64,000 nt of DNA, taken from NCBI RefSeq assembly GCF_947494875.1, contig NZ_CANLWM010000006.1, positions 62,001-126,000 on the forward strand. The letters run 5' to 3'. Below are positions 25,509 through 34,178 of the stretch, piece by piece; position 1 is the stretch's first letter, and the number at the start of each line of letters is the position of its first letter. The notes under the pieces were generated by a model. The model did not search any database. It saw nothing but the letters and a program-made list of their open reading frames with translations, and had not been told where the DNA came from. Both the position numbers and the translations under genes were made by a program. Source of the DNA: an uncultured Williamsia sp. GTDB lineage: Bacteria > Actinomycetota > Actinomycetes > Mycobacteriales > Mycobacteriaceae.

Positions 25509-25582
25509 GGCCAGGTAGCTCAGTTGGTACGAGCGTCCGCCTGAAAAGCGGAAGGTCGTCGGTTCGATCCCGACTCTGGCCA
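25509..25582 (+). tRNA. tRNA-Phe (anticodon GAA)
   Basis: Acceptor GGCCAGG pairs with TCTGGCC (one G-U), the anticodon loop is CTGAAAA within CCGC/GCGG, and the T arm is GTCGG/CCGAC. CCA is not encoded. Base composition drops sharply 3' of this gene, so it marks the edge of the A/T-richer island. Confidence 0.97.
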
Positions 25583-25676
25583 CTACTTCGTCGGCGCTAA
25601 TTTCTGCGGCCAGCGCGAGTCTGCGGACCGATTGAGTCGCTTGCAAGGTCTTATGTGACCGCCCCGTTCAAACCTG

Positions 25677-27536
25677 TCAGGTACCCGAGTGGCTGCGTAA
25701 AGCCGCGTCTACCAGGTAGGGATTGTGCGATTCGCGCGTTTTGCCAGTGGCTCCCTTGTTCATGATGTTGAGTGCCGCAGTCGCCGCCGCGCGAGTTACT
25801 GCGGTGTCGTCCAGCAGGCGCTCGAGCGCATCGAGATCGGTGGCATGTAGCACGGAGTTTGCGGGTCCAGATTGGGCATACCCCGCCTCAGTGTCGTAAC
25901 AGCCGGGGTGCCGTCGAATGACCGACAGATATGACGCCAGAGTCTCGTCCTCGCCGAACAGCTCGACGTCGGCCACCTGGACAAAGCCCTCTATCGCGCC
26001 AGTGGCTTTGGCTTCGGTGATCACCAGGGTCTCGGTCCAAGAGGTGGTCAGGCAAGCTAGCCGCTGAAAATCCTTGTTTTGGGTTCCTGGCAGTGCGCTC
26101 ACCGACCAGAATCCATACTCGGTGCGGCTGGGAAACGGTATGCACCGGGCGATATAGGCGCCGATTACTCGCTCGACTTGATTTGCATGTTTTGGGTAGG
26201 TTCGTCGGAAATTTTCGTAGTTGTGCTTTGCGCCGGGAAAATCGTCTGCGGTGCGAAACTGAGACTCTGACTTGTCTGTGTTGTTCGTCTCGACGGGTGA
26301 ATTAAGCCAACGTTCTTGATCCTCGGCCGGGACAAGGTTGCGAAAGCTTTCGGTACCGGGGGTGATTGTCATGTCGCTCAGATTCCGCGCCGGCATCTTA
26401 GCTTGCTGCACACTATGGATAAGTTGCTTTTCGACAGCCAGAAGATGGCGGTTGGGAAGTGGTGAGGCCATGGCTTCGGTGTCAGTGCGCACAAATGCGA
26501 CTTCAATATCCTTGAACTTCTTGGGGTGGTCGGAAGCGACTCGGCGTGGAATATATTGCGACTGCCCGACGTAGCATTCTCCGTTCTCAAACTGCAAAAT
26601 GTAGTAGCCGGCGTCGCCGCATTCGCGCTCGTTGAGCGCTTCCACTATCAAGCCACGATCGATCGGTAATGGTTCGCCGAATCCGTTTTCCTTAGACCAT
26701 GCGGCAATCGATTCCTTTCGTTCCAATACTGTCTTCTCATCGGGCCGCTGAGGTGCGCTGAGAGGCGCGATCTCCACAACTGATTTCGGAGAGACGCCAC
26801 CCTGAGAGTGCCAGAAGCCTCCAAAATTTACTGGTTCGAGAAATGACCAAGAAGGCGCCAACAGGAGTGCAATTCTAAGAACTTCCCCAACGGAACATGC
26901 CTGAATCTCGCTGTTTGATCCGCGAATTCCTGTGGAGCCGGAGTCTAGCTTCCATGCATCGCCCCGATTCACGAAGCGCACGATCCCGGTTCCGGGTTGC
27001 GTGTTAGCCGCTGCAAGAAATATTCGCTCGAGAGTCTTCGCTTCGATGGAATCATTTGTCGGGAAGGTGGTTGTTAAGTCAAGATAAAGCTCTGCTTTGT
27101 CAGATTCGCGGCTTTCGACGACGACTTTGCATCCACACGAGGTCAATACGATTATAGCTTCAACCAGATCACCTAATTCGCGCTCGATATAATCGAAGTG
27201 CTGATGAAGATCGCCCTCTGGTAGGTTCGACCATTCGCGACGGGTACGCGCCCGGGCGCGGATTTGAGGTGGTAGCAGCAGCGCCGGAATTGGCTCGAGT
27301 TCATCCCTATCGTCAGTACTTTCCGAGTCATTGTCGAAATTCCAACCGGTCGTTTTCTTCCTCGCCATCGCCCTACCGATGTCGTCGAGCTCTAGGAATA
27401 GAACGGGATTCGAATCGTGGCCGAACGACAGGGACGCCTCTGTCTTGTAGCCGATAAAAGGAGCCAGGAGCAATTCGTTCGGCAGGTCGTCTTGGAACAA
27501 GAGAATCGATCCCGTTGCTGACTCTGCTGAAACCAC
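25677..27536 (-). CDS. Large GIY-YIG nuclease-domain protein on an A/T-richer island
   Basis: The 619-residue protein starts at GTG 27536 with GGAGG four bases upstream. Residues about 308-385 match the GIY-YIG nuclease fold: GYYI (310-313), YVG (322-324), RR (331-332), and a catalytic-type glutamate E369 in LAVEKQLIH, followed by a conserved-looking asparagine in ARNLSDM. The 300-residue N-terminal part and the 230-residue C-terminal part match nothing I recognise; there is no membrane segment. Codons are visibly poorer in G/C than in every neighbour, and the gene sits directly beside a tRNA cluster, both typical of acquired DNA. No integrase or partner gene is present. Defence or DNA-processing function is possible but unproven. 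Confidence 0.85.
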   Translation of the reverse strand: MVSAESATGSILLFQDDLPNELLLAPFIGYKTEASLSFGHDSNPVLFLELDDIGRAMARKKTTGWNFDNDSESTDDRDELEPIPALLLPPQIRARARTRREWSNLPEGDLHQHFDYIERELGDLVEAIIVLTSCGCKVVVESRESDKAELYLDLTTTFPTNDSIEAKTLERIFLAAANTQPGTGIVRFVNRGDAWKLDSGSTGIRGSNSEIQACSVGEVLRIALLLAPSWSFLEPVNFGGFWHSQGGVSPKSVVEIAPLSAPQRPDEKTVLERKESIAAWSKENGFGEPLPIDRGLIVEALNERECGDAGYYILQFENGECYVGQSQYIPRRVASDHPKKFKDIEVAFVRTDTEAMASPLPNRHLLAVEKQLIHSVQQAKMPARNLSDMTITPGTESFRNLVPAEDQERWLNSPVETNNTDKSESQFRTADDFPGAKHNYENFRRTYPKHANQVERVIGAYIARCIPFPSRTEYGFWSVSALPGTQNKDFQRLACLTTSWTETLVITEAKATGAIEGFVQVADVELFGEDETLASYLSVIRRHPGCYDTEAGYAQSGPANSVLHATDLDALERLLDDTAVTRAAATAALNIMNKGATGKTRESHNPYLVDAALRSHSGT

Positions 27537-27694
27537 GCTTCCTCCGACCGTGCACTCTGCTACGACGCGTTCGAGCGTCTCGCGCTGCCGCCATCTGCCG
27601 AAGTCAGAGTAGCCACGAGTAGAGGAAGCGGCAGGCGTTGCAAAACATTTGCCCTAAACCCGTTTGAATCGCTGATTGGTCGGCGTTTACGAGC

Positions 27695-28636
27695 TCATGG
27701 GTTGAGTAGTCGGCCCAACCGGTAGTGCAGCTTGGGTTCCCGGTCCCTGTCCGACGCCATGTCGGCTGTCCGCGCGATGTGGTCCGCCCCGAACCGGGCG
27801 AGCAGCAGGTCGTCGACGAGCCGGACATGGGTGGGCTCGAAGCGGTACTCCATCGCGGCCACGACAGCGTCGACGTCGGCCGACGCGAGGAAGCCGTCGA
27901 GATCCTCCCGCACGACGATCCCGTTCGCGGCGAGCAGCGTGAGCAGCCACTCGTAGGCGTCGGACCGGGCCGGTTTGATGTCGGGGAACGCTTTCGTCAG
28001 CACCTCCTGCAGCGTGCCGATCTCGATCTCCTCGGTGGCGTGCGCGTGCGCCAGGTCGGCCCTGTGCAGCGCGTCGACCTCCGCGAACTGGGCGTCGGCC
28101 AGCTCGATGAGGCCGGCGGCGAGAGTGAAGGCACGATCGATCGGCGGCGACGACGTCGTCCGCGAACCCTTGTAGCGGATGCCGTGTTCGATCTCCGCCC
28201 AGGCGTGTTGGAGGACCGTGCGGATCTGCACCTCGAAGTGGAACTCGTCGTCGGCGCGCAGGATCAGGTGGGTACCCGCGTACCCGAACATGCCGGCGTT
28301 CTGCGTGACGGACGTCCTGTCGACTCGCTGCCGCACCTCGAACGCGGAGGTCAAGGCCTGCTCCGCGCGGTCGATGTCGGAGGTGAGGTAGGTGATGACC
28401 CGTACGCCAATGAGGTCGGTGACCTCGCGGAGGGGGTCGGTGAACATGGGTTGACCGGACTCGTCGAGTCGCGCGAATTTGCCTGCGGCCGAGTCGGGTT
28501 CCTTCGTCCGGGACTGGACCGCATGCACCGCGATGTAGCTCTCGGTCAGCCGCGCCGACACCGCGCGTTCCATCTTCGCGGTGAGGCCCTGGAACCGTGC
28601 GAAGTCTCGAAGATACTGATCGATCGCGGAGGTCAA
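27695..28636 (-). CDS. RelA/SpoT synthetase-domain protein (single-domain (p)ppGpp synthetase-like)
   Basis: This 313-residue protein starts at TTG 28636, supported by GGAAGG eight bases upstream; no better start is in frame. Residues about 65-160 carry the alarmone synthetase motifs: REVTDLIGVRVITYL, GYAGTHLIL, and EVQIRTVLQHAWAEIEHGIRYK with the conserved glutamate and histidine. There is no HD hydrolase, TGS or ACT domain. The C-terminal 140 residues are helical and unassigned. It could make (p)ppGpp or a related nucleotide; some such single-domain enzymes are toxins, but no antitoxin gene is adjacent. Confidence 0.88.
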   Translation of the reverse strand: MTSAIDQYLRDFARFQGLTAKMERAVSARLTESYIAVHAVQSRTKEPDSAAGKFARLDESGQPMFTDPLREVTDLIGVRVITYLTSDIDRAEQALTSAFEVRQRVDRTSVTQNAGMFGYAGTHLILRADDEFHFEVQIRTVLQHAWAEIEHGIRYKGSRTTSSPPIDRAFTLAAGLIELADAQFAEVDALHRADLAHAHATEEIEIGTLQEVLTKAFPDIKPARSDAYEWLLTLLAANGIVVREDLDGFLASADVDAVVAAMEYRFEPTHVRLVDDLLLARFGADHIARTADMASDRDREPKLHYRLGRLLNP

Positions 28637-28704
28637 CGGAGCGTCCTTCCCACGGTGACGTGGTCAGCGACCACTCTAGGAGGGACGGGGACGGTCGGGG
28701 GGCA

Positions 28705-29388
28705 TCAGGCCTTCTGCAGGAGATCGACGAGTGCGGTCGCGGCCTCGGCGGACGAACTCGGGTTCTGGCCGGTGATGAGGATGCCGTCGCGGACGACGTA
28801 CGAACCCCAGTCGGGTCCCTTGCTGTAGTCGCCGCCGAGCTTGATCAGCTCGTCCTCGACCAGGAACGGGACGACGTCGGTCAGCCCGACGCCCTCCTCC
28901 TCGCCGTTCGTGAAACCGGTGACCTTGCGGCCCTTCACCAGGGGCTCGCCGTCGGAGCCGGTGACGTGCCGCAGGACGCCCGGCGCGTGGCAGACGAGAC
29001 CGACTGGGGTGTCGGCGGCGATCGCGCTCTCGATGAGGTTGATCGAGTCGCGGTCCTCTGCGAGGTCCCACAGCGGGCCGTGACCACCCGGGTAGAACAC
29101 GGCGTCGAAGTCGTCGACGCTCACCGATTTCAGCGGCACCGTCTCGGCCAGTTGGGCTTTCGCGTCGTCGTCGGCCTCGAAGCGGTGGGTGTCGTCGGTC
29201 TGGAAGTCGGGCTGATTGCTCTTCGGGTCGAGCGGGGGTTGTCCGCCTGCGGGCGAGGCCACGACGATGTCGGCCCCGGCGTCCTTGAACCGGAAGTAGG
29301 GGGCGGCGAATTCCTCGAGCCAGAACCCGGTCTTCTCCCCGGTGTCGCCGAGGGTGTCGTGGGACGTCAGGACCATGAGGATCTTCAT
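28705..29388 (-). CDS. DJ-1/PfpI (class I glutamine amidotransferase-like) family protein
   Basis: The 227-residue protein starts at MKILMVLTSH (ATG 29388; an ATG three codons upstream is an alternative). The nucleophile elbow is C133-H134 in LVCHAPGVL, and the PGGHGPLWDL block and the DTGEKTGFWLEE region match the Hsp31/glyoxalase III-like branch. This branch includes deglycase/chaperone proteins and isonitrile hydratases. It is divergent from a small monooxygenase gene 41 bp away, suggesting joint stress or aldehyde response. Confidence 0.92.
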   Translation of the reverse strand: MKILMVLTSHDTLGDTGEKTGFWLEEFAAPYFRFKDAGADIVVASPAGGQPPLDPKSNQPDFQTDDTHRFEADDDAKAQLAETVPLKSVSVDDFDAVFYPGGHGPLWDLAEDRDSINLIESAIAADTPVGLVCHAPGVLRHVTGSDGEPLVKGRKVTGFTNGEEEGVGLTDVVPFLVEDELIKLGGDYSKGPDWGSYVVRDGILITGQNPSSSAEAATALVDLLQKA

Positions 29389-29429
29389 GCGGTCCATCGT
29401 GCCAGGACCCCGAGAGGCACGATGGGGGC

Positions 29430-29732
29430 ATGACATGTCTCGTGCTCCTCGAAATGCACCTCGACCCGGCTCAGCGCGACACCGCGCCGGCGATCATCGA
29501 CGAGACCCTGGTGGCCACGCGGAACTGGCCGGGCAACCAGGGCATCGAGGTGCGTGTCGACGACGACGATCCCGACCACGTGATGGTCGTCGAGCAGTGG
29601 GCGACCACCGAGGACCACGCTGCATACGCGCAGTGGCGCACCACGCCCGAGGGTGCGAGTCGGCTGCGCGAGATCGTCGCGACGCCGCCGGTCAAGACCA
29701 TCTGGTCGTCGACGGTGCCGCTGCGAGACTGA
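29430..29732 (+). CDS. Antibiotic biosynthesis monooxygenase (ABM) family protein
   Basis: This 100-residue protein has the ferredoxin-like dimeric alpha-beta barrel of the ABM family, with the typical pieces GNQGIEVRVDDDDPDHVMVVEQW-like strand pair (residues about 36-58) and the helix HAAYAQWRTTPEG. Members include quinol monooxygenase YgiN and heme-degrading enzymes; no heme-ligand asparagine is evident. It is divergent from the DJ-1 family gene. Confidence 0.88.
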   Translation: MTCLVLLEMHLDPAQRDTAPAIIDETLVATRNWPGNQGIEVRVDDDDPDHVMVVEQWATTEDHAAYAQWRTTPEGASRLREIVATPPVKTIWSSTVPLRD

Positions 29733-29740
29733 CCGTCGGG

Positions 29741-30142
29741 TCAGCGACCGCGTCGCCTCCACACCTCGACGGACTGCGACCAGACATCGGGGTCGTGGGT
29801 CTCCTGGAAGTTGCGGCCACCGCGGGCGAAGGTCTGCAGAGTCGCGGCGGGGACCTCGTGTTCCGGCACGGGCTGATCGGTCCAGGTGCAGGGTCGCACC
29901 TCGGTCAGCCCCACCGCGACGGCCTCGTCGCTGTCGTCGTGGCGTAGTGGGCCCGTGAGCCGGCCGACGAAGTACTCGCTGTCGGCGTCACGGGTCCAGA
30001 CGAGGGAGCCGTCGGGAACGTCCGCGAAGCGCTCGACCCGGCGGGCACCGCGTTCGTCGACTGCGGTCATCCCGCAGATCCTGAGATCCAGAGCGCGCTG
30101 GACGCCACCGACCATCGGCGCCCGGAAGACTCGTCCGCTCAC
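29741..30142 (-). CDS. Hypothetical protein co-transcribed with a permease
   Basis: This 133-residue protein starts at GTG 30142, overlapping the upstream permease stop by 4 bp. It is soluble, with a beta-rich start (VFRAPMVGGVQRALDLRICG), a W-rich middle and the end EVWRRRGR. I do not recognise the family. Tight coupling to the permease suggests a shared function. A longer frame extends into the permease gene and is not credible. Confidence 0.7.
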   Translation of the reverse strand: MSGRVFRAPMVGGVQRALDLRICGMTAVDERGARRVERFADVPDGSLVWTRDADSEYFVGRLTGPLRHDDSDEAVAVGLTEVRPCTWTDQPVPEHEVPAATLQTFARGGRNFQETHDPDVWSQSVEVWRRRGR

Positions 30143-31572
30143 CGCGTCCCGATGAGGATCAACAGCGTGTACACCGCGACGATCGGGATCAGGACGGTCC
30201 ACGCGGTGAGGAAGATTGCGCGCAGGTTGGTCGATCGGCACAGCCCCATCACCCCCACCATCGTCGGATTCGGCAGAGGCCCGTACGTGTCGGCTTTCGA
30301 CGAGAACAGCAGGACCACAACCCACACACCGGCACCGATGCCGGCGACGTCGGCGAGCGGACCGAAAACCTTGTCCATCAACACCACCTGCGCACCGGTC
30401 GCGCCCGGTATGCCGATCCAGCCGATCACCGCGATGGTCATCGCGAGCAGGAACGGCGTCATGTGGCCGATGTCGTCGCCGAAGGACCCGAGCACCACCG
30501 AGAACGGGTTGATGCGCGCGATCGCGGTGAACAGGACCGCCAGCAGGAGGAACAGGAAGAACAGCCAGGCGAGTGACGACACCCCTCGGCGGACCGCGTG
30601 GGCGAACGCTGCGGGCCGCATCCCGCCCGCGATCGCCGTCACCACGGCGAGAAGAGGGAGAGCCACCAGCGGCAGCATCACGCCGATCGTGAGGACGGTC
30701 GCGACGGCCAGCACCACGACGAGCGTCACCGTGAACACCAGTGCTGCGCGCGAGGCCCGTCGACTGGCGTGGGCGTCGACGACCTGCGGCACCGCGCCGA
30801 GTTCCTCGGCGGGGTAGTGGTCGTCGGTGCGCGCGGTCCTCCGCTGGATCCAGGGCACGATCAGCATCCCGATCGCGAACGACAGGACCGGGAGCCAGAT
30901 GCCGCCGCGCAGGAGGTACTCGACGTAACCGATGTCGGCGGCCTGCATCACCGCGATCGTGCCGCCGGCGAACGGTGCGATGCCGAAACCCGCACAGCCG
31001 CCGATGAACACGGCCGACGCAGTGGCGGACCGCGTGAGTCCGGCGCGGGCCGCGACGGGCAGGAGAACGGGAACGGCGACGGCGAGCGCGCCGGCGAGGG
31101 TGCCCAGTGCGGTGACCAGCACGCAGCAGGTCGTCATGATCCCCGCCGCGACAGCTGTGGTGCTGGTGGTGCCGGTCCCACGCAGCGTCGTCGAGACGAT
31201 CGTCGTGGCCGCGCCGGTGACGCGGAGCACCTCAGCCAGCGCACCGCCGAAGAGGATCGCGAACCCGATGATCGTCACCTGATCGGTGACGGCGTCGCCC
31301 GCCATCTCGAGGGCCGTGCCGGGACCGGGCAGGAGGATCAGCAGGCTCGACACGACGGCGACCACCGTCGCCCGCACGATCGGCATGCCCATCGCGGCGA
31401 GCACGCCGTACAGCGCGATCGGTAGGAACCCCCACAGTGTCGAGGGGTTCACCGTGACGCCGACGACCAGCGAGACGATCAGGCTGCCCACGGCCAGCGC
31501 GTCGACGGATCGCACGCGGGGAGTCGTCCTGCCGGTGGGACGGATCCGGCCTCTCGACGTGACCTCTGTCAT
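30139..31572 (-). CDS. Multi-pass permease of the ion-transporter type (NhaC/GntP-like)
   Basis: The chosen start is ATG 31572 (MTEVTSRGR). The 477-residue protein has about 12 hydrophobic segments in two halves, separated by a hydrophilic stretch near residues 235-260 (RRTARTDDHYPAEELG). Features such as AILFGGALAEVLR, GFGIAPFAGGTIAVMQ and IGIPGATGAQVVLMDKVFG suggest the anion/Na+-antiporter superfamily, but the substrate cannot be set. It is followed by a coupled hypothetical gene and is divergent from the radical SAM gene. Confidence 0.8.
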   Translation of the reverse strand: MTEVTSRGRIRPTGRTTPRVRSVDALAVGSLIVSLVVGVTVNPSTLWGFLPIALYGVLAAMGMPIVRATVVAVVSSLLILLPGPGTALEMAGDAVTDQVTIIGFAILFGGALAEVLRVTGAATTIVSTTLRGTGTTSTTAVAAGIMTTCCVLVTALGTLAGALAVAVPVLLPVAARAGLTRSATASAVFIGGCAGFGIAPFAGGTIAVMQAADIGYVEYLLRGGIWLPVLSFAIGMLIVPWIQRRTARTDDHYPAEELGAVPQVVDAHASRRASRAALVFTVTLVVVLAVATVLTIGVMLPLVALPLLAVVTAIAGGMRPAAFAHAVRRGVSSLAWLFFLFLLLAVLFTAIARINPFSVVLGSFGDDIGHMTPFLLAMTIAVIGWIGIPGATGAQVVLMDKVFGPLADVAGIGAGVWVVVLLFSSKADTYGPLPNPTMVGVMGLCRSTNLRAIFLTAWTVLIPIVAVYTLLILIGTR

Positions 31573-31636
31573 CACCGGATGGAGCCTATGGCACGGATGC
31601 CGGGATGGTCGTGTTCGTCCGCGGCGTTCATCCGAG

Positions 31637-32728
31637 GTGACCGATGTCGTCAGCGCCCCCACGCGGATCTGGACACCCTCGCGTGTCCTGGTCATCCGCG
31701 CCGCGGCGGACCACCCGCACACCGCCGAGATCCTGCGCCGATGCGAGGCCGCCGGCGTCGAGGACATCCAGATGCTGTCCGGCGACCGCCTGACCGGGCT
31801 GCGCGGCGAAACCGAGCGGCAGACCTACGCCCTGGCGAAGACGACCCTCGCCGTCGTCGTCGCGCCGCCCAGCACCCGCAAGCCGCAACCGATCCCACCG
31901 AGCGCGGACTGGCGCATCGACCTCGCCCGCGGGTGCCCGGCGCATTGTCAGTACTGCTACCTCGCCGGATCGTTGTCGGGACCACCCGTGACACGCGTCT
32001 ACGCCAACCTCGACGAGGTGCTCGACGGCATCCGCACCCACGCGGGACAAGGGACGGTCACGTCGGGCACGGTGGAGCGCGGACACGAGGGCACCACCTT
32101 CGAGTTGTCCTGCTACACCGACCCGTTGGGCATCGAGCGCGTCACCGGCTCGATCGCCGAGGCGGTCCGTCGCGTCGGCGTCGGCGACTACGGCGACGGT
32201 GTCTCACTGCGGTTCACCACGAAGTTCGACGACGTCGACGACCTGCTCACCATCGACCACGGTCGCCGGACCCGGGTGCGGATGTCGGTCAACGCCGACG
32301 AGGTCGCGCATCGGTTCGAGGGTGGGACCGCGCGGATGCCCGCTCGCATCGACGCGCTGCGTCGCCTCGCGGTCGCGGGGTACCGCGTCGGACTGACGAT
32401 CGCGCCGGTGATGCCGGTCCCGGATTGGCGCGAGGAGTACGGACGGCTCCTCGCCGACGTCGCCGCCGCGCTGCGGGACGTTCCCGGTCTCGACCTCACC
32501 GTCGAGATCATCACGCACCGGTTCACGGAGTCCAGCAGGGAGATCCTGCTCGGCTGGTACCCGGCGACCAAGCTCGAGATGGACGAGTCCGCGCGGACCG
32601 CCAAGCGGAACAAGTTCGGTGGCACGAAGTACGTGTATCCCAAGGACACGATGACGGCAATGCGGTCGTGGTTCCTCGCCGAGCTGGACCGTGTGCTCCC
32701 GGACGCGCGATTCCTCTACTGGACGTGA
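31637..32728 (+). CDS. Spore-photoproduct-lyase-like (SPL family) radical SAM protein
   Basis: The 363-residue protein starts at GTG 31637 (VTDVVSAPTR), inferred from where family similarity begins. The [4Fe-4S]/SAM motif is C100-x3-C104-x2-C107 in RGCPAHCQYCYLAG. Later blocks (SCYTDPLGIE, LRFTTKFDDVDDLL, MSVNADEVAHRFEGGT, and the C-terminal KYVYPKD) match SPL-family radical SAM proteins. True spore photoproduct lyase repairs a UV lesion in spore DNA; Mycobacteriales do not sporulate, so the role here is likely different. Confidence 0.88.
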   Translation: MTDVVSAPTRIWTPSRVLVIRAAADHPHTAEILRRCEAAGVEDIQMLSGDRLTGLRGETERQTYALAKTTLAVVVAPPSTRKPQPIPPSADWRIDLARGCPAHCQYCYLAGSLSGPPVTRVYANLDEVLDGIRTHAGQGTVTSGTVERGHEGTTFELSCYTDPLGIERVTGSIAEAVRRVGVGDYGDGVSLRFTTKFDDVDDLLTIDHGRRTRVRMSVNADEVAHRFEGGTARMPARIDALRRLAVAGYRVGLTIAPVMPVPDWREEYGRLLADVAAALRDVPGLDLTVEIITHRFTESSREILLGWYPATKLEMDESARTAKRNKFGGTKYVYPKDTMTAMRSWFLAELDRVLPDARFLYWT

Positions 32729-32813
32729 GCGCTGTCCGAGATCCGCACCGTCACGAACCTCCGTGGGCACAATGACCACGATGGACCGCCAGGATGCGGG
32801 TCTCGGACAGAAA

Positions 32814-34049
32814 TCAGCGCGGGCGGGCCGACTTGTCGCGGTACATCCGTTCGTCGGCGACGCGGAGGAGTCCGGCGGGGTCGTCGCCGGACCAACTCGA
32901 GCCCGCCGAGACCGAGATGCGTAGGGGTGTCGCGGTGGAGGTCAGGGTGTACGGCTCGCTGAGCACCTTCTTGAGCCGCATGCGCTGCTCCTCGAGATCG
33001 TCGGCGGTGCGCGCCGACCGCACGAGCACGACGAACTCGTCACCGCCGAAACGCGAGGCGGAGTCGGCGACTCCGATCACCGCGCGGATGCGGTCGGCGA
33101 CGGCGACGAGCAACTCGTCACCGACCGTGTGTCCGTGGGTGTCGTTGACGGCCTTGAAGCCGTCCAGGTCGAGGTAGAGCATGCCCACATTCGTCGTCGC
33201 CGACTGCGCGATCTCCCCGATCTGCGCGAGCAGCAGGTGACGGTTGCCCAGGCCGGTCAGGGCGTCGGTCGTCGCCTGACGCGCCAGCGCGTCCTCGGCC
33301 GTCCTGCGCCGGGTGATGTCCTGCACCTGGGCGATGATGATGTCCTCGGTGTCGGCGTGGGCCGCGCGCACGATCACCGCGTTGCGCTGGACCCAGACGA
33401 CGCTGCCGTCCTTGCGTACGTAGCGCTTCTCCGACTCGATCTGGTCGCACGTGCCGTCCAGCAGCGAGGCCAGGTGGGCATCGGCATCGGCCACATCGTC
33501 GGGGTGCGTCAGCTCGCGGAACGAGGTCGCGGTCAACTCCTCCGCGGTGTAGCCGAGCAGCGCGCACATGGCGCGGTTCACCTGCAACCAGCGGCCGCTG
33601 GTGCTCACGACGGCCTTGCCGATCGGCGCGAACTCCATCGTGGTCGCGAGCAGCGACATCGACTCGTCGCGATCGAGTTCGATCACCGAGCTCGACGGGA
33701 CGTCGGTCACCTGGCTGAAGAACCCGACGACGTCGCCGTCGACGACGTCCGGGACGAGAGCGACGCGGATGTGGCGCCCTCGACCCGACGCGTCGATCAT
33801 CGTCCGCGTGTAGTCCTGGCGTTCTCCGCGCAGCACGGCCGCCAGGTGTGGTCGGTCGAGCGCAAACATGTCCGGACCGACGAGCTCGAGCATCCCGCGG
33901 CCCGTCGCATCCGGCAGACCGAGGAGCGTGAGGAGAGCGTCGTTGGCCACGACGTTGCGCAGGTCGGAATCCCAGTAACCGATCGCGGCAGGAACGCCGT
34001 CGAACACCCTGAGGATGGTGTCGGCCCGGTGGGCAGCACCTGCAGTCAT
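32814..34049 (-). CDS. PAS-PAS-GGDEF diguanylate cyclase
   Basis: The start is ATG 34049 with GAAGG upstream. The 411-residue cytosolic protein has a PAS domain (about 10-120), a second PAS with PAC (about 130-255; MEFAPIGKAVVS, ELTHPDDVADADAHL) and a GGDEF domain (about 265-405). The active site is intact: LDLDGFKAVNDTHGH and SRFGGDEFVVLV. There is no EAL domain, and no obvious inhibitory-site RxxD. It should make c-di-GMP in response to a small-molecule or redox signal. It is divergent from an alcohol dehydrogenase gene. Confidence 0.94.
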   Translation of the reverse strand: MTAGAAHRADTILRVFDGVPAAIGYWDSDLRNVVANDALLTLLGLPDATGRGMLELVGPDMFALDRPHLAAVLRGERQDYTRTMIDASGRGRHIRVALVPDVVDGDVVGFFSQVTDVPSSSVIELDRDESMSLLATTMEFAPIGKAVVSTSGRWLQVNRAMCALLGYTAEELTATSFRELTHPDDVADADAHLASLLDGTCDQIESEKRYVRKDGSVVWVQRNAVIVRAAHADTEDIIIAQVQDITRRRTAEDALARQATTDALTGLGNRHLLLAQIGEIAQSATTNVGMLYLDLDGFKAVNDTHGHTVGDELLVAVADRIRAVIGVADSASRFGGDEFVVLVRSARTADDLEEQRMRLKKVLSEPYTLTSTATPLRISVSAGSSWSGDDPAGLLRVADERMYRDKSARPR

Positions 34050-34178
34050 GGGGCCTTCACCCCCTGCTGGTTCGGTGGCCGACCGTCCGAGCATCGTCAC
34101 ATGCCGTTCGCAAAACGTTACCTGTTCGCGGACTGTGGTCCGTGTTTGATTCCGAACACGTGCGGGCATCCCGCCGTC

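Noticed and set aside
25509-27694. tRNA-Phe as a phage-type attachment site
   Set aside because: I found no second copy of the tRNA 3' end at the far side of the island and no integrase gene.
28676-29431. 251-codon minus-strand frame overlapping the DJ-1 family gene
   Set aside because: It is a frame-shifted shadow of the DJ-1 gene, rich in arginine, without family features.
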